Below, piece after piece: positions 44,665 through 53,261 of a stretch of 64,000 bases of DNA. This DNA comes from Truepera sp965215315 (lineage in GTDB: Bacteria > Deinococcota > Deinococci > Deinococcales > Trueperaceae). The notes beneath the pieces were generated by a model. That model saw only the letters and a list, made by a program, of their open reading frames with translations. It did not search any database and was not told where the DNA came from. The DNA lies in the NCBI GenBank assembly GCA_965215315.1, contig CBDCDB010000008.1, forward strand, positions 1,798,001 to 1,862,000, written 5' to 3'. The translations under genes were made by a program, and so were the position numbers. The first letter of the stretch is position 1. Each line of letters starts with the position of its first letter.

Positions 44665-45144
44665 ATGCCGCAACGTATCACGATGCATTTATCTCTCGAG
44701 CAGCTCCCACTATCTCCAGCAACTTTAGGAACCTCCCGCATTGTTTATGAAGACGACCATGAAGCGCTCGCGCGACTTATGCTCGAGGCGTATCGGGGCA
44801 CTACTGACACCGACGGCAGTGAAACGCTAGCGGACGCCCGTAGTGAAATCACCAGCCTTTTTACGGGTGACTACGGGCGTTTTATGCCAGACGACTCCCA
44901 GCTTTTAGAAGTTGACAGTACGCTCCGCGTCGCGAGCCTCGTCACTTACTTTGAAGGTAGCCCGTTTCTAGCCTTTACTATGACGCACCCCGACTACAAG
45001 CAGCAGGGGTTAGCCAAGTACTTCGTGACGCAGAGTTGCTCGAGCCTCAAAAAGCAGGGCCATAGCAGCTTGACGCTCGTCGTGACAGAAGGCAATACGC
45101 CAGCGCAGCGGCTTTATGAACAGCTGGGTTTTACAAAAGTCTAA
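44665..45144 (+). CDS. GNAT-family acetyltransferase
   Basis: A 159-residue acyltransferase. Acetyl-CoA site QQGLAKYFVTQS (Q/R-x-x-G-x-A/G type) and the C-terminal LVVTEGNTPAQRLYEQLGF. ATG at 44665 with AAGGACG six bases upstream. Target unknown. A TGAAACAG/CTGTTTTA repeat follows the stop. Confidence 0.85.
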   Translation: MPQRITMHLSLEQLPLSPATLGTSRIVYEDDHEALARLMLEAYRGTTDTDGSETLADARSEITSLFTGDYGRFMPDDSQLLEVDSTLRVASLVTYFEGSPFLAFTMTHPDYKQQGLAKYFVTQSCSSLKKQGHSSLTLVVTEGNTPAQRLYEQLGFTKV

Positions 45145-45188
45145 GTTTTCCGGGACGTGGCCTGAAACAGACTGTTTTACGGCCTAAC

Positions 45189-46019
45189 TCAAGCAGGCTC
45201 AGGTGAAATGTCAAACACCGCCAGCTCCGCCGGACAGTTCAGGCGTAGCGGCAAAAAGCTCACACCTAACCCCCGAACGACGTAGGCTTTACCAAAACGG
45301 TTGTTAGGTGGGGGTGCCCAACCCTGCAAGTAACGTTCACCGTAAGCCGATGAGGTCACAGGCGTTCCGAAGAAAGGCAGCTTGACCTGCCCGCCGTGGG
45401 TGTGTCCGGCGAGCGTTAGGTCGGCGTGCAGGGTCATCTGCGGAAAATAGTCGGGTTGGTGGCATAGTAAGAGCGTCGCTGCGCCGCCCGGAGCCTCACC
45501 GAGCGCCGCCGTAAGGTCAGGCAGGCCGGTGCTATAATCGTCAACGGCTCCCAGATAGAGGTCGTCTCTGAGGGGGACGCCCTGATTGACCAGCAGGGTG
45601 ATACCGGCTTCGGTGAGGGCGTCCTCGAGCTTCCCTAGCTCGTGCCTGAACCGGCTGCGGTCGTGGTTGCCCAGGCAGGCCCACACCCCGAGCGGCGCAC
45701 GGAGACCTGAAAGCGCTTCAGTTAGAGGCTCTAGGGGACGCGCCAACCAGCGGTCAACCATATCGCCGGTGATGACAATCAGGTCGCCCCTTTGCGCCTG
45801 CGCCTGTTTGGCCCACGCCGCCACCGAACCCTCATGAATATAGGGGCCGTAGTGCAGGTCGCTCAGCTGCACGACCCGAATCGCCTCTTTGAGCTTAGGT
45901 GAAGACAGCCTGTGACGCGTCACTTCGGCGTGATAGACATTTCCGGCAATGCGTCCGCCAAAGAGCGCCGCGCTCCCGGCTAACAAGTAGCCCAAAAAAG
46001 CGCGGCGAGAGACGTTCAT
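45189..46019 (-). CDS. Metallophosphoesterase with twin-arginine signal
   Basis: A 276-residue calcineurin-like phosphoesterase. Tat signal SRRAFLGYLLAGSAALFGG, then metal motifs LSDLHYGP, TGDMVD, GNHDR and AGHTHGGQ. Similar to YkuE-type membrane or periplasmic phosphoesterases. TATGCT six bases before the ATG suggests a leaderless mRNA. Substrate unknown. Confidence 0.9.
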   Translation of the reverse strand: MNVSRRAFLGYLLAGSAALFGGRIAGNVYHAEVTRHRLSSPKLKEAIRVVQLSDLHYGPYIHEGSVAAWAKQAQAQRGDLIVITGDMVDRWLARPLEPLTEALSGLRAPLGVWACLGNHDRSRFRHELGKLEDALTEAGITLLVNQGVPLRDDLYLGAVDDYSTGLPDLTAALGEAPGGAATLLLCHQPDYFPQMTLHADLTLAGHTHGGQVKLPFFGTPVTSSAYGERYLQGWAPPPNNRFGKAYVVRGLGVSFLPLRLNCPAELAVFDISPEPA

Positions 46020-46025
46020 AGGCCA

Positions 46026-46031
46026 AGCATA
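46026..46031 (-). promoter_or_regulatory. Leaderless -10 (TATGCT) of the phosphoesterase
   Basis: TATGCT six bases before the ATG at 46019. Confidence 0.5.
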
Positions 46032-46078
46032 CTGCGCGTTCGGAACGTGAACTTGTGCTCAGACACAGCCGGGAGCTG

Positions 46079-46444
46079 TTACGCTAGCGCCGCCTTAGGA
46101 GTAAGAAGCCGCGCGACGGTGTGTTTAAACTGAGCCAAGTTGAGCGGTTTGCTGAAAAATCCGCTGACGCCCAGGTCAGCTAAGGGAGGCGCGACGGTTG
46201 CGCCGCTGATGACGAGTTTGGGCAGATCTTCACGGAAGCCTAGCGCGCGGAGCAGCTCGAGCCCGTCCATCACCGGCATATCAACGTCGGTAACGAGCAG
46301 CGCGACTTCAGGGGACTCGGCGAGGCTGGCTAAGGCGGCACGGCCGTCGGAAGCCTCGAGGACTTGGTGCCCTTCGCTCGTTAAGATACTCTTGAGCAAA
46401 AAGCGCATGGTGGGATGGTCGTCGACGATAAGGATAGTTGCCAC
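46079..46444 (-). CDS. Stand-alone receiver-domain protein
   Basis: A 121-residue CheY-like protein: VDDHP acidic pair, LLVTDVDMP with phospho-acceptor Asp, conserved Thr/Ser region LVISGA, Lys in GFFSKPL. No output domain, so it acts by protein contacts. No kinase gene is adjacent; the orphan kinase at 5.6 kb is one candidate partner. GTG start with TACCTT six bases upstream. Confidence 0.9.
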   Translation of the reverse strand: MATILIVDDHPTMRFLLKSILTSEGHQVLEASDGRAALASLAESPEVALLVTDVDMPVMDGLELLRALGFREDLPKLVISGATVAPPLADLGVSGFFSKPLNLAQFKHTVARLLTPKAALA

Positions 46445-46450
46445 GTGTTT

Positions 46451-46456
46451 AAGGTA
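46451..46456 (-). promoter_or_regulatory. Leaderless -10 (TACCTT) of the receiver protein
   Basis: TACCTT six bases before the GTG at 46444. Confidence 0.4.
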
Positions 46457-46500
46457 GCCGAAAGGGTCTTACAACGCTCTTACGCAAAGTTAAAGATATC

Positions 46501-47676
46501 TTAATCTCTTCTAAAAAGCGCCGCCATCCCCTGACCGCCCCCGACACACATTGAAACAATGCCGTATTCGGCGTCCCGGCGGGCCATCTCTGCAAACAAA
46601 TCGGCAGCAATCCGTGCGCCCGTCGCGCCGAGCGGATGTCCAATAGCGATGGCACCCCCGTTGACATTGAGTTTGTCGTCGGGAATCCCGAGTTCTCTCT
46701 GGCTGTAAAAGCACTGGCTGGCAAACGCCTCGTTGATTTCAAACAGGTCGATGTCGGAAACCTGCATCCCCACCTTGGCGAGCAGCTTACGAATCGCCGG
46801 AACCGGCCCGACGCCCATCAGGGTCGGGGCAACGCCGACGACTGCGGCTTGTACGAGCCTCGCTAGAGGTTCGAGGCCGAGGTTTTGGGCCTTGTCTTCG
46901 GTCATCACGACGGTCATCGCCGCGCCGTCGTTGAGGGGGCTCGAGTTTCCCGCTGTCACCGTCGCCGCGTCGTCCTCAGCAAAAACCGTTCTGAGCCCCG
47001 CCAGCCGCTCCAACGTCGTATCGGCCCGTGGGCCTTCGTCGCGCTCTACCGTGACCTCGCGCCACTCGCCCGCCTCATCTTTGACCCGAACCGGGACCGG
47101 CACGACCTGCGCGTCAAAACGTCCGGCTTTTTGCGCCGCTATCGCCTTCTGGTGCGACCGGAGCGCAAAAGTATCTTGCTCTTCACGGCTGATACCGAAC
47201 TTGCGGGCGACCGCTTCGGCCGTCTGCCCCATCGTGTGATACGCGCCCGGCTGCTCCTTGTAGAGCGCCTTGTTGATGGACATGGTGTGACCACCCATTG
47301 GGACGCGTGAGGTGCAGTCCACGCCGCCCGCAAAAACGACCTCGCACATCCCGGCGGCGACCGCCTGCGACCCCTGCACCATCGTTTGGAGGCCCGACGC
47401 GCAAAAGCGGTTGACGGTTGCGCCCGCGACGCTCTCGGGAAAACCCGCGATTTGCAGCGCAATCCGCGCCACATTGTAACCCGCTTCACCTTCAGGGTGC
47501 GCGTTGCCCATCAGCACGTCGTCGATGTGCGCGGCGTCGAGACCGGTTGTTCGCGCTAATGCTTCTTTTAAGATAAAGCCGCCGAGGTCATCGGGGCGGG
47601 TGTCTTTGAACATGCCTTTGTGCGCTCTGCCGACGGGCGTGCGGAGGACCGTTACAAATACAGGTTGGGTTGTCAT
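46501..47676 (-). CDS. Acetyl-CoA acetyltransferase (thiolase)
   Basis: A 391-residue thiolase. Acyl-enzyme Cys in NRFCASGLQ, GHPLGATGAR with catalytic His, and the C-terminal Cys in CVGGGQGMAALF. Could serve beta-oxidation (FadA-like) or acetoacetyl-CoA metabolism. ATG at 47676 follows TATAGT by six bases (leaderless); the frame is open 20 codons further up but without signals. Confidence 0.92.
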   Translation of the reverse strand: MTTQPVFVTVLRTPVGRAHKGMFKDTRPDDLGGFILKEALARTTGLDAAHIDDVLMGNAHPEGEAGYNVARIALQIAGFPESVAGATVNRFCASGLQTMVQGSQAVAAGMCEVVFAGGVDCTSRVPMGGHTMSINKALYKEQPGAYHTMGQTAEAVARKFGISREEQDTFALRSHQKAIAAQKAGRFDAQVVPVPVRVKDEAGEWREVTVERDEGPRADTTLERLAGLRTVFAEDDAATVTAGNSSPLNDGAAMTVVMTEDKAQNLGLEPLARLVQAAVVGVAPTLMGVGPVPAIRKLLAKVGMQVSDIDLFEINEAFASQCFYSQRELGIPDDKLNVNGGAIAIGHPLGATGARIAADLFAEMARRDAEYGIVSMCVGGGQGMAALFRRD

Positions 47677-47682
47677 AAGGAA

Positions 47683-47688
47683 ACTATA
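47683..47688 (-). promoter_or_regulatory. Leaderless -10 (TATAGT) of the thiolase
   Basis: TATAGT six bases before the ATG at 47676. Confidence 0.55.
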
Positions 47689-47756
47689 GCGTGAGGAAGT
47701 GAACGGTGCAGTTTGACGTAGGTCAGTGGTGTACACAAATCGCCCTCAAATAGGGT

Positions 47757-48122
47757 TCAGGTGTGAGCTGTCGGAGCTGATTTTAAGAAGACCAGCAGAG
47801 AGTTATCCGCTGCCAGCTCGAGCCACATCACCTCTAGAGCCGCGCCGGGAACGTCGCTCAGCTGCACGGCGCACCGACGGTGGTAAAGCTCAGCGACCTC
47901 ACAGGCGAGAGTAAAGAGTGAACCGCCGACAGGCCGCCCGGAACCCTGTAGGAGAGAACCCTGTAAAAGACCTCTATCCGTCCGCCAGACCCAGCAACTT
48001 TCGTTAGCGGTGCCGTTTACAGCGTCATTTGCGGTGTCACCGAGGGGCTCGAGTCGCCCCGGACGCCCGCAAAGGGAAACCAGTTCAGGCGTAACTGCGA
48101 GGATTTCGGTCGTTTCGGACAC
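47757..48122 (-). CDS. Hypothetical protein, 121 residues, with internal tandem repeat
   Basis: A soluble protein with a leaderless-type TAAGCT six bases before its GTG. Residues near 52-61 repeat LLQGS twice, from a 15-base tandem duplication at about 47941-47969. It has four cysteines and a Trp-rich patch. It lies 80 bases after the YcaO/deacetylase pair on the same strand but has its own promoter. I do not recognise a family, and I judge it a real gene mainly on promoter and codon use. Confidence 0.55.
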   Translation of the reverse strand: MSETTEILAVTPELVSLCGRPGRLEPLGDTANDAVNGTANESCWVWRTDRGLLQGSLLQGSGRPVGGSLFTLACEVAELYHRRCAVQLSDVPGAALEVMWLELAADNSLLVFLKSAPTAHT

Positions 48123-48128
48123 CAGGTT

Positions 48129-48134
48129 AGCTTA
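48129..48134 (-). promoter_or_regulatory. Leaderless -10 (TAAGCT) of the 121-residue gene
   Basis: TAAGCT six bases before the GTG at 48122. Confidence 0.4.
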
Positions 48135-48202
48135 CTGTGCTCTGTTTTAGAGGGCGCTCGAGAAGCGCACATCTGCCTGCGTTACCTTGTCGAACACCGA
48201 CG

Positions 48203-49234
48203 CTAACCCAGCAACCTTTGCAGCTTAAAGGTGCTGAAGAGATAGGTGTAGCCAGCGTCCAGCAGATGGGTATCGGCTCTCGGATTGAGCCCGTGTTCGG
48301 CCCCCAAAAGCCACGCGAAACTTTTGGTTTTACGGCCTAGCTGCGCCTCGAGCACACGTTTGGATTCACCGATTTCACGTATCATCAACGCGTCTGACGA
48401 GTCAGGCGTCAGTGCGGTGTGCGTCATCGTATGGCTGACCAGCACATGGTTTTGGCTCAGGTGACGCACTTCGTCCCACGACAGGGTGAGGCGCTCGTCC
48501 CCGTATTCACCCGAAACCGTGCCGATATAGTGCGCGTCCGCATAGGCAACCTGTTTGGCGGGCGGCACCGCCAAAAAGTGCGGGATGATAAAAAACCAGC
48601 CGGTGAGCCCGTAGCGCTCTAACAGCGGCAAAATGACCTCATAGTGGTTGCGGGTGCCTTCAAAGAAGCAGAGGAGCAGGGGCGGTTTCTCCTTGTGCCA
48701 GCGTCCGGTAGCGAACAACTGTGCCAAATCAGCCTCGGTTGCCGACGAGAAGTGCTCGGCGTACCAGCGTAACAGCGCGTTGTAATGACCAGTGTTAAAA
48801 CGTGGCGTGTTGTGAAAGTTGACGACGCGGAGGTAGCTACCCCGGCGAAAATTTGCCAGCAACTCGGCAAATGACGCTGCAAACGGTTTGGGAAGTATGA
48901 GGGGCGGCTCTTCGGTTGGGGGCCGGAGCATATCGAGGGGGGTTGGAGCAGGCCCCAGCGTCGGGCCGAAGAGTCCTTGCGCCAACGTTTCGACGAACAG
49001 ACGCAGCTCGAGCACCGTCGGATAGGGGTTACAGGCTAAAAACGCCGTAAAAAGTGTTTCGGCAGCGTCGGCAAGTTGGGTTCCAACCTCGTCGGGCGTA
49101 AAACTTACCGATTCGTTTGGTGCAGTGTCGAGTACCTCGAGCCCCAAGTACATCGGCACCCCTTCAAAGCGCAGGTCGCGGCGGGCACACACCTTGAGCA
49201 ACGTTTCAAAGTCTTCGTAGCGCCTAAACATCAA
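48203..49234 (-). CDS. Divergent polysaccharide-deacetylase-like protein, partner of YcaO
   Basis: A 343-residue protein. Residues 1-130 are an unrecognised helical region. From about 135 it follows a NodB-type fold: VVNFHNTPRFNTGHYNALL, LLLCFFEGTRNHYEVI, LTGWFFIIPHF, then VSHTMTHT with the metal-binding HxxxH. The usual TFDDG motif 1 reads CFFEG here, so the catalytic base Asp is missing; activity is doubtful or altered. The gene starts in a 4-base overlap with the YcaO gene, so the two proteins are probably made in fixed ratio and work together. Confidence 0.75.
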   Translation of the reverse strand: MMFRRYEDFETLLKVCARRDLRFEGVPMYLGLEVLDTAPNESVSFTPDEVGTQLADAAETLFTAFLACNPYPTVLELRLFVETLAQGLFGPTLGPAPTPLDMLRPPTEEPPLILPKPFAASFAELLANFRRGSYLRVVNFHNTPRFNTGHYNALLRWYAEHFSSATEADLAQLFATGRWHKEKPPLLLCFFEGTRNHYEVILPLLERYGLTGWFFIIPHFLAVPPAKQVAYADAHYIGTVSGEYGDERLTLSWDEVRHLSQNHVLVSHTMTHTALTPDSSDALMIREIGESKRVLEAQLGRKTKSFAWLLGAEHGLNPRADTHLLDAGYTYLFSTFKLQRLLG

Positions 49235-50682
49235 ACCGCCCAGTGAACCGCGTGACGGCCCGGTTCGCGGTAGAGCGGGTAAACCGGTTCGGCAAGTTGC
49301 CCCAGCGCCGAAATATCAAGCCAAGCCGGAGACCCGAACGAAGCTTCAGCCTCGGCGCTCAGGCGGACAGGCGCGGCCCCGGCGGGCGGTGTGCCCAGCC
49401 CGACGAGAGAGCTGTCTCGTTCTAACAACCGGGTCAAGTTGCGTGCGCTCAGGCGTGCGTAACTGACGGTTTCGACCTCGAGTCCCGGCACCACCGCCTT
49501 CACCGCCGTAACGCCGTGTTCTTGCGCTTTCGGGCTTGCCAGCTCGAGGTAGAGCAAATCAAACCCAGCCAGACGGTTTACAGCGTCGGTCAAAGGATTG
49601 ATGGGTTGCGCGTGCGGTAGCGCGTCCCATAAGACCTGACTGCGAACCTCGCAAACACGCGCTAACTTTTGACGGAGCGTTTGGGACTCGAGCCCTGACC
49701 ATGCCCGCATCGCCGACAGCGCCCGCGCTTCTTCGCTCGAATCACCGAACGCTTCTTTGTACGTCTCTAGATACCTCAGCGGCGCAATCTCACGCACGCG
49801 TTCCAGCGGACCGTGGTTAAACGCCAGTCGGGTACGGGCAGCGGCGAACTCTAAGAGGGCTTTCTCGAGCGCTACACCCTTGTCCGGATGGCACGCCTCA
49901 CCTGCTGCTGCCGCCATAATCCCCGGCGTCTCCCCCCCTTCTTTCGCACCGACAACGTACAGATTATTCAACCCGAAGTCCGTACTTGCCAGTTTGACTT
50001 GTACCTTGACGCCCAACTCAGCAAAATGCCTCAGCAACGCCGTCACCCGTTCCGGCAGCGCAGCGCCCGTAAGGTCTACCCCGACGCCCTGGTCGAGCGC
50101 CCGGTAGTTGACGCTGTTGCCGTCACGCTGCAACAGTTCAAAAAGCGCGTGAGTTAGAGCTTGTTCATTGTTGAATCCTGCGCCGAGTCCGTTGGACACG
50201 CTCAAGTAAAGCGGGTCGTAGCCCGTAGGAAGTTCGGTGGGGCTCGAGGTCGCCGCCTCGAGTAAAATCCAGACCGCCTCACCTGTACCCAATTGCGTCA
50301 TTCTGACCCACAACCGGGACATATCCGGCGTGTAAGGGCTGCCCGCCGGGAGCGAAAGCGTCAGCGGGTCGGTTACAAAACGCTCACCGTAAGTTCGCAT
50401 GAGATCGTGATACGAAGCTCGTTCGGTAGGCAACGTTGGCACGACGAGTTGGCTTTGCAGCCGTTCGTGCAGCTCACCGAGCGCGCTCACTTTCGCTTGC
50501 CCGTCACTCCAGCCGTAACCGTGTCCACCGCTCGAGCTACCCGGAACGAGCGTCACACTCCACGACGGCACGCCCGTTTGGTCGAGCTTAGTAACCGGAA
50601 AACTCAGCAGCGTACCGGCGGGCAACGCCGCTTTGTAGAGGGCAGCCACTTCGGTTGAGTCAGGGGTCAGGTCAGCAGTCAC
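49231..50682 (-). CDS. YcaO-family ATP-dependent enzyme
   Basis: A 483-residue YcaO protein. ATP-site blocks appear in order: GYGWSDGQAKVSALGELHER (about 55-74), GLGAGFNNEQALTHALFELLQRDG (165-188) and AAGEACHPDKGVALEKALLE (around 255-275). YcaO enzymes activate amide backbones with ATP to form azolines, thioamides or amidines. The C-terminus lacks the PxPxP of azoline-forming types and there is no E1-like, TfuA or obvious precursor gene nearby. GTG start at 50682 after TACGGT (leaderless). It overlaps the deacetylase-like gene by four bases. Confidence 0.88.
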   Translation of the reverse strand: MTADLTPDSTEVAALYKAALPAGTLLSFPVTKLDQTGVPSWSVTLVPGSSSGGHGYGWSDGQAKVSALGELHERLQSQLVVPTLPTERASYHDLMRTYGERFVTDPLTLSLPAGSPYTPDMSRLWVRMTQLGTGEAVWILLEAATSSPTELPTGYDPLYLSVSNGLGAGFNNEQALTHALFELLQRDGNSVNYRALDQGVGVDLTGAALPERVTALLRHFAELGVKVQVKLASTDFGLNNLYVVGAKEGGETPGIMAAAAGEACHPDKGVALEKALLEFAAARTRLAFNHGPLERVREIAPLRYLETYKEAFGDSSEEARALSAMRAWSGLESQTLRQKLARVCEVRSQVLWDALPHAQPINPLTDAVNRLAGFDLLYLELASPKAQEHGVTAVKAVVPGLEVETVSYARLSARNLTRLLERDSSLVGLGTPPAGAAPVRLSAEAEASFGSPAWLDISALGQLAEPVYPLYREPGRHAVHWAV

Positions 50683-50688
50683 AGCGAC

Positions 50689-50694
50689 ACCGTA
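50689..50694 (-). promoter_or_regulatory. Leaderless -10 (TACGGT) of the YcaO gene
   Basis: TACGGT six bases before the GTG at 50682; weaker match than others. Confidence 0.35.
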
Positions 50695-50793
50695 AAATTG
50701 CGAAATTTGTTTGGAAAAGAATCACGCTTTACCGTAAAGGAGCCTGCCGCTGTCCTCAGCGATACCAGACCCAATCTAAAACCGAAGAGAGCG

Positions 50794-51333
50794 TCACACA
50801 AAGATATCCGGTGCGTCGGCGAGGTTTTGAAAGGCGTCGGCGAGGTCTAGCAGAAGTTGAGAAGACGCCTCCCGGAACGACAACACCTCGACTCGTTTAC
50901 CCCGCTGCTGCGCCAACTCGAGGAGCGGCACAAAGTCGCCGTCACCACTCGCCAAGACAATCACATCGACGAACTCCCACGCCCGCACGATGTCGGCGGC
51001 GACCCCCATGTCCCAGTCGCCCTCCAAAACAGGCCGTCCGCCGCTGTCGGCCCGGTGAACCCGCACTTTACGGCGGCGCACCCGGTAGCCGAGAGACGAG
51101 AGCTTGGTCACGAAACCGTAGGCGGTCGCCTCACCCTCGCGTTCGACGACGTAGGCGCTCGCCTGCGCCAAACGGCGGCCCCGGATACTCAGCGACAACA
51201 GCGTTTCGTAATCGACGTGGCGGCTGTAGACGTCGCGGGCGGCGTAGTAGAGGTTTTGAGTATCGACAAAGAGGGCGACGCGCTGCTCGGGCCACTCTCC
51301 GATACGCGAAGCTAGACGAGCGGGGCTATCCAT
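50794..51333 (-). CDS. NYN-domain (LabA/DUF88) putative nuclease
   Basis: A 179-residue PIN-like protein: ALFVDTQNLYYAARD, GDWDMGVAADIVRAW and LASGDGDFVPLLELA carry the acidic metal-binding residues of NYN nucleases. Probably an RNase. Leaderless promoter TATACT. It precedes the YcaO gene by 111 bases without a visible terminator. Confidence 0.9.
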   Translation of the reverse strand: MDSPARLASRIGEWPEQRVALFVDTQNLYYAARDVYSRHVDYETLLSLSIRGRRLAQASAYVVEREGEATAYGFVTKLSSLGYRVRRRKVRVHRADSGGRPVLEGDWDMGVAADIVRAWEFVDVIVLASGDGDFVPLLELAQQRGKRVEVLSFREASSQLLLDLADAFQNLADAPDIFV

Positions 51334-51340
51334 TAGGGAC

Positions 51341-51346
51341 AGTATA
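51341..51346 (-). promoter_or_regulatory. Leaderless -10 (TATACT) of the NYN gene
   Basis: TATACT seven bases before the ATG at 51333. Confidence 0.6.
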
Positions 51347-51354
51347 AAGGCGCG

Positions 51355-51858
51355 TCACAAAAACTTCGCCATGATGAGGTTGTCTTCAAAACCCTCGGCG
51401 TCAAAGACCTGATTGCGTTCACGGCCCTCGAGCCCAAACCCTTCACGTTTATAAAGCGAGATGGCGGCGAGATTTTTAGACCGTACGCTTAGCTGGATTT
51501 TATGCACGCCGACCTCCCTCGCCCACGGATACGCGTGCGCCAAAAGTGAACCAGCCAATCCCTGACGGCGAAACGGTTCCTCGACCGCTAGGGTCAGAAC
51601 GGCGACGTGGGCGAGCTTTTTCGGATTGAGGCAGTGAAGCTCGAGCCAGCCGCCCACCTGTTTAGTCTCGGCGGGTTCTAAGACAGCGACCAAATAGAGC
51701 GAACGCTTGGGTTCCAACACTCGGAGCCGTCCGCGCAGCGTTTCAACTGTAGGCGGCCCGTCCCCGACGAACCAGCGCCCCTCGTCGTAGATGCTGCGGT
51801 GAAGCGCCGCGAGCGCCGGAGCGTCGGAAACGGTTGCAGCGCGAATGATGCGGGACAT
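51355..51858 (-). CDS. GNAT-family acetyltransferase
   Basis: A 167-residue N-acetyltransferase. RRQGLAGSLLAHAYPWA is the acetyl-CoA loop and SLYKREGF closes the domain. TATACT eight bases before the ATG. Target unknown; a protein N-terminal or small-molecule acetylase are equally possible. Confidence 0.86.
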   Translation of the reverse strand: MSRIIRAATVSDAPALAALHRSIYDEGRWFVGDGPPTVETLRGRLRVLEPKRSLYLVAVLEPAETKQVGGWLELHCLNPKKLAHVAVLTLAVEEPFRRQGLAGSLLAHAYPWAREVGVHKIQLSVRSKNLAAISLYKREGFGLEGRERNQVFDAEGFEDNLIMAKFL

Positions 51859-51866
51859 AGAGGGTA

Positions 51867-51872
51867 AGTATA
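51867..51872 (-). promoter_or_regulatory. Leaderless -10 (TATACT) of the acetyltransferase
   Basis: TATACT eight bases before the ATG at 51858. Confidence 0.55.
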
Positions 51873-51990
51873 ACGACCCTCACGGCTGGGTTTTTTAGGT
51901 AGGGCACGCTATTAGCAGCCACACGTCAGCCCCGGAGTTTGGAGGCCGGAAGCCGTAAGCTAATGTGCCTAAAGAGGCGGGCCGCCTTGC

Positions 51991-51996
51991 TATACT
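51991..51996 (+). promoter_or_regulatory. -10 element (TATACT) of metK
   Basis: TATACT about 90 bases before the metK ATG, implying a leader of about 83 bases, unlike the leaderless genes nearby. Confidence 0.5.
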
Positions 51997-52002
51997 CACC
52001 GG

Positions 52003-52085
52003 ACTTCAGGGGCGGTTGGGAACGCCCCGTCACCTCAGCTTAAAACCTTGCAGCACCCTGCCGAATTTTAGGAGAGCAAGCAGCT
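52003..52085 (+). promoter_or_regulatory. Structured metK leader
   Basis: The leader contains a strong GGGGCG/CGCCCC hairpin at about 52009-52028 with an 8-base loop, a pyrimidine- and A-rich middle, then AGGAG seven bases or so before the ATG. Position before the SAM synthetase gene suggests SAM feedback, but it does not match any SAM riboswitch consensus that I know. Confidence 0.35.
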
Positions 52086-53261
52086 ATGTATAAACTCATC
52101 ACTTCAGAATCCGTTACAGAAGGCCACCCCGACAAACTCGCCGACCGTATCAGCGACAGCGTGTTGGACGCGATGTTAGCCGTTGACCCTGACGCCCGCG
52201 TCGCCGCTGAAACGATTCTCACTAAAGGGCTCGCACTGATTGCCGGTGAAGTCACGTGTAACGGGTACGTGGATTTGCAGCAGATTGTCCGGGACACAGT
52301 GCGGGGCGTCGGCTATACCGACGCGGCTTACGGCATCGACGCCGACCACTCGGCGGTGCTGATTGCCATCACCGAACAGTCGCCGGATATCGCGCAGGGG
52401 GTTTCTCGAGCACAGGATTCAGACTCCGGCGACCCTTACGACCTCGTGGGTGCAGGCGACCAGGGGTTAATGTTCGGCTACGCCACGGACGAAACCCCCG
52501 AGCTGATGCCACTCCCGATTACCCTCGCGCACGCCTTGACGCGCCGTTTAGCAGAGGTCAGAAAAACCGGCTTGTTGGCGTATCTTCGCCCCGACGGTAA
52601 AGCGCAAGTCACGATTGCCTACGACGGTGACACGCCCGTAAAATTGACAGCAGTCGTCTTGTCCGCGCAGCACGACCCGGACGTCAGCAGTGTGCAGCTT
52701 ATGGAAGACCTAGAAACCTTTGTGATTCGCGCCGTTATCCCGGAAGACTTGCTAGGCGACGACACGCGTTTCTACATCAACCCGACCGGGCGCTTCGTTA
52801 TCGGTGGCCCCGAAGGGGACGCGGGGCTAACCGGGCGCAAGATTATCGTCGATACTTACGGCGGCGCAGCGCCGCACGGCGGGGGCGCGTTCAGCGGCAA
52901 AGACCCAACCAAAGTTGACCGCAGCGCCTCGTACTACGCGCGTTACATGGCTAAAAATCTGGTCGCGGCGGGCCTCGCCAAACGCGCCCAAGTCCAGCTC
53001 GCCTACGCCATCGGCGTCGCGCAACCTGTCGGCATCTACGTGGACACCTTCGGCACGTCGGAACTTTCAGACGAGCTACTCGCTGAACTTTTGCAAAACG
53101 TGTTCGACGCACGTCCGGCGGCGATTATCGCGCAGCTTGACCTCAAACGGCCCATCTACCGGGAAACGAGCGCCTACGGACACTTTGGACGCCCCGAGTT
53201 TCCCTGGGAGCAAACCGGCAAAGTTGCCGAGTTGCGGCGGCGGGCGCTGGCCGGAACATGA
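52086..53261 (+). CDS. metK: S-adenosylmethionine synthetase
   Basis: A 391-residue MetK making SAM from methionine and ATP. Visible blocks: EGHPDKLADRISDSVLDA, GAGDQGLMFGYA, GGGAFSGKDPTKVDRSA. ATG with AGGAG upstream. The next gene starts in an ATGA overlap. Confidence 0.97.
   Translation: MYKLITSESVTEGHPDKLADRISDSVLDAMLAVDPDARVAAETILTKGLALIAGEVTCNGYVDLQQIVRDTVRGVGYTDAAYGIDADHSAVLIAITEQSPDIAQGVSRAQDSDSGDPYDLVGAGDQGLMFGYATDETPELMPLPITLAHALTRRLAEVRKTGLLAYLRPDGKAQVTIAYDGDTPVKLTAVVLSAQHDPDVSSVQLMEDLETFVIRAVIPEDLLGDDTRFYINPTGRFVIGGPEGDAGLTGRKIIVDTYGGAAPHGGGAFSGKDPTKVDRSASYYARYMAKNLVAAGLAKRAQVQLAYAIGVAQPVGIYVDTFGTSELSDELLAELLQNVFDARPAAIIAQLDLKRPIYRETSAYGHFGRPEFPWEQTGKVAELRRRALAGT

Noticed and set aside
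50683..50793. A RiPP precursor peptide next to YcaO
   Set aside because: The 111 bases before YcaO have no ATG-started frame on the coding strand and no core-like Cys/Ser/Thr peptide.
50655..51347. A 230-residue Arg/Pro-rich plus-strand frame
   Set aside because: It is an antisense shadow of the NYN gene, with biased composition and no signals.
51990..52085. A known SAM riboswitch before metK
   Set aside because: The leader does not show the conserved core of SAM-I, SAM-II, SMK or SAM/SAH types as I know them.
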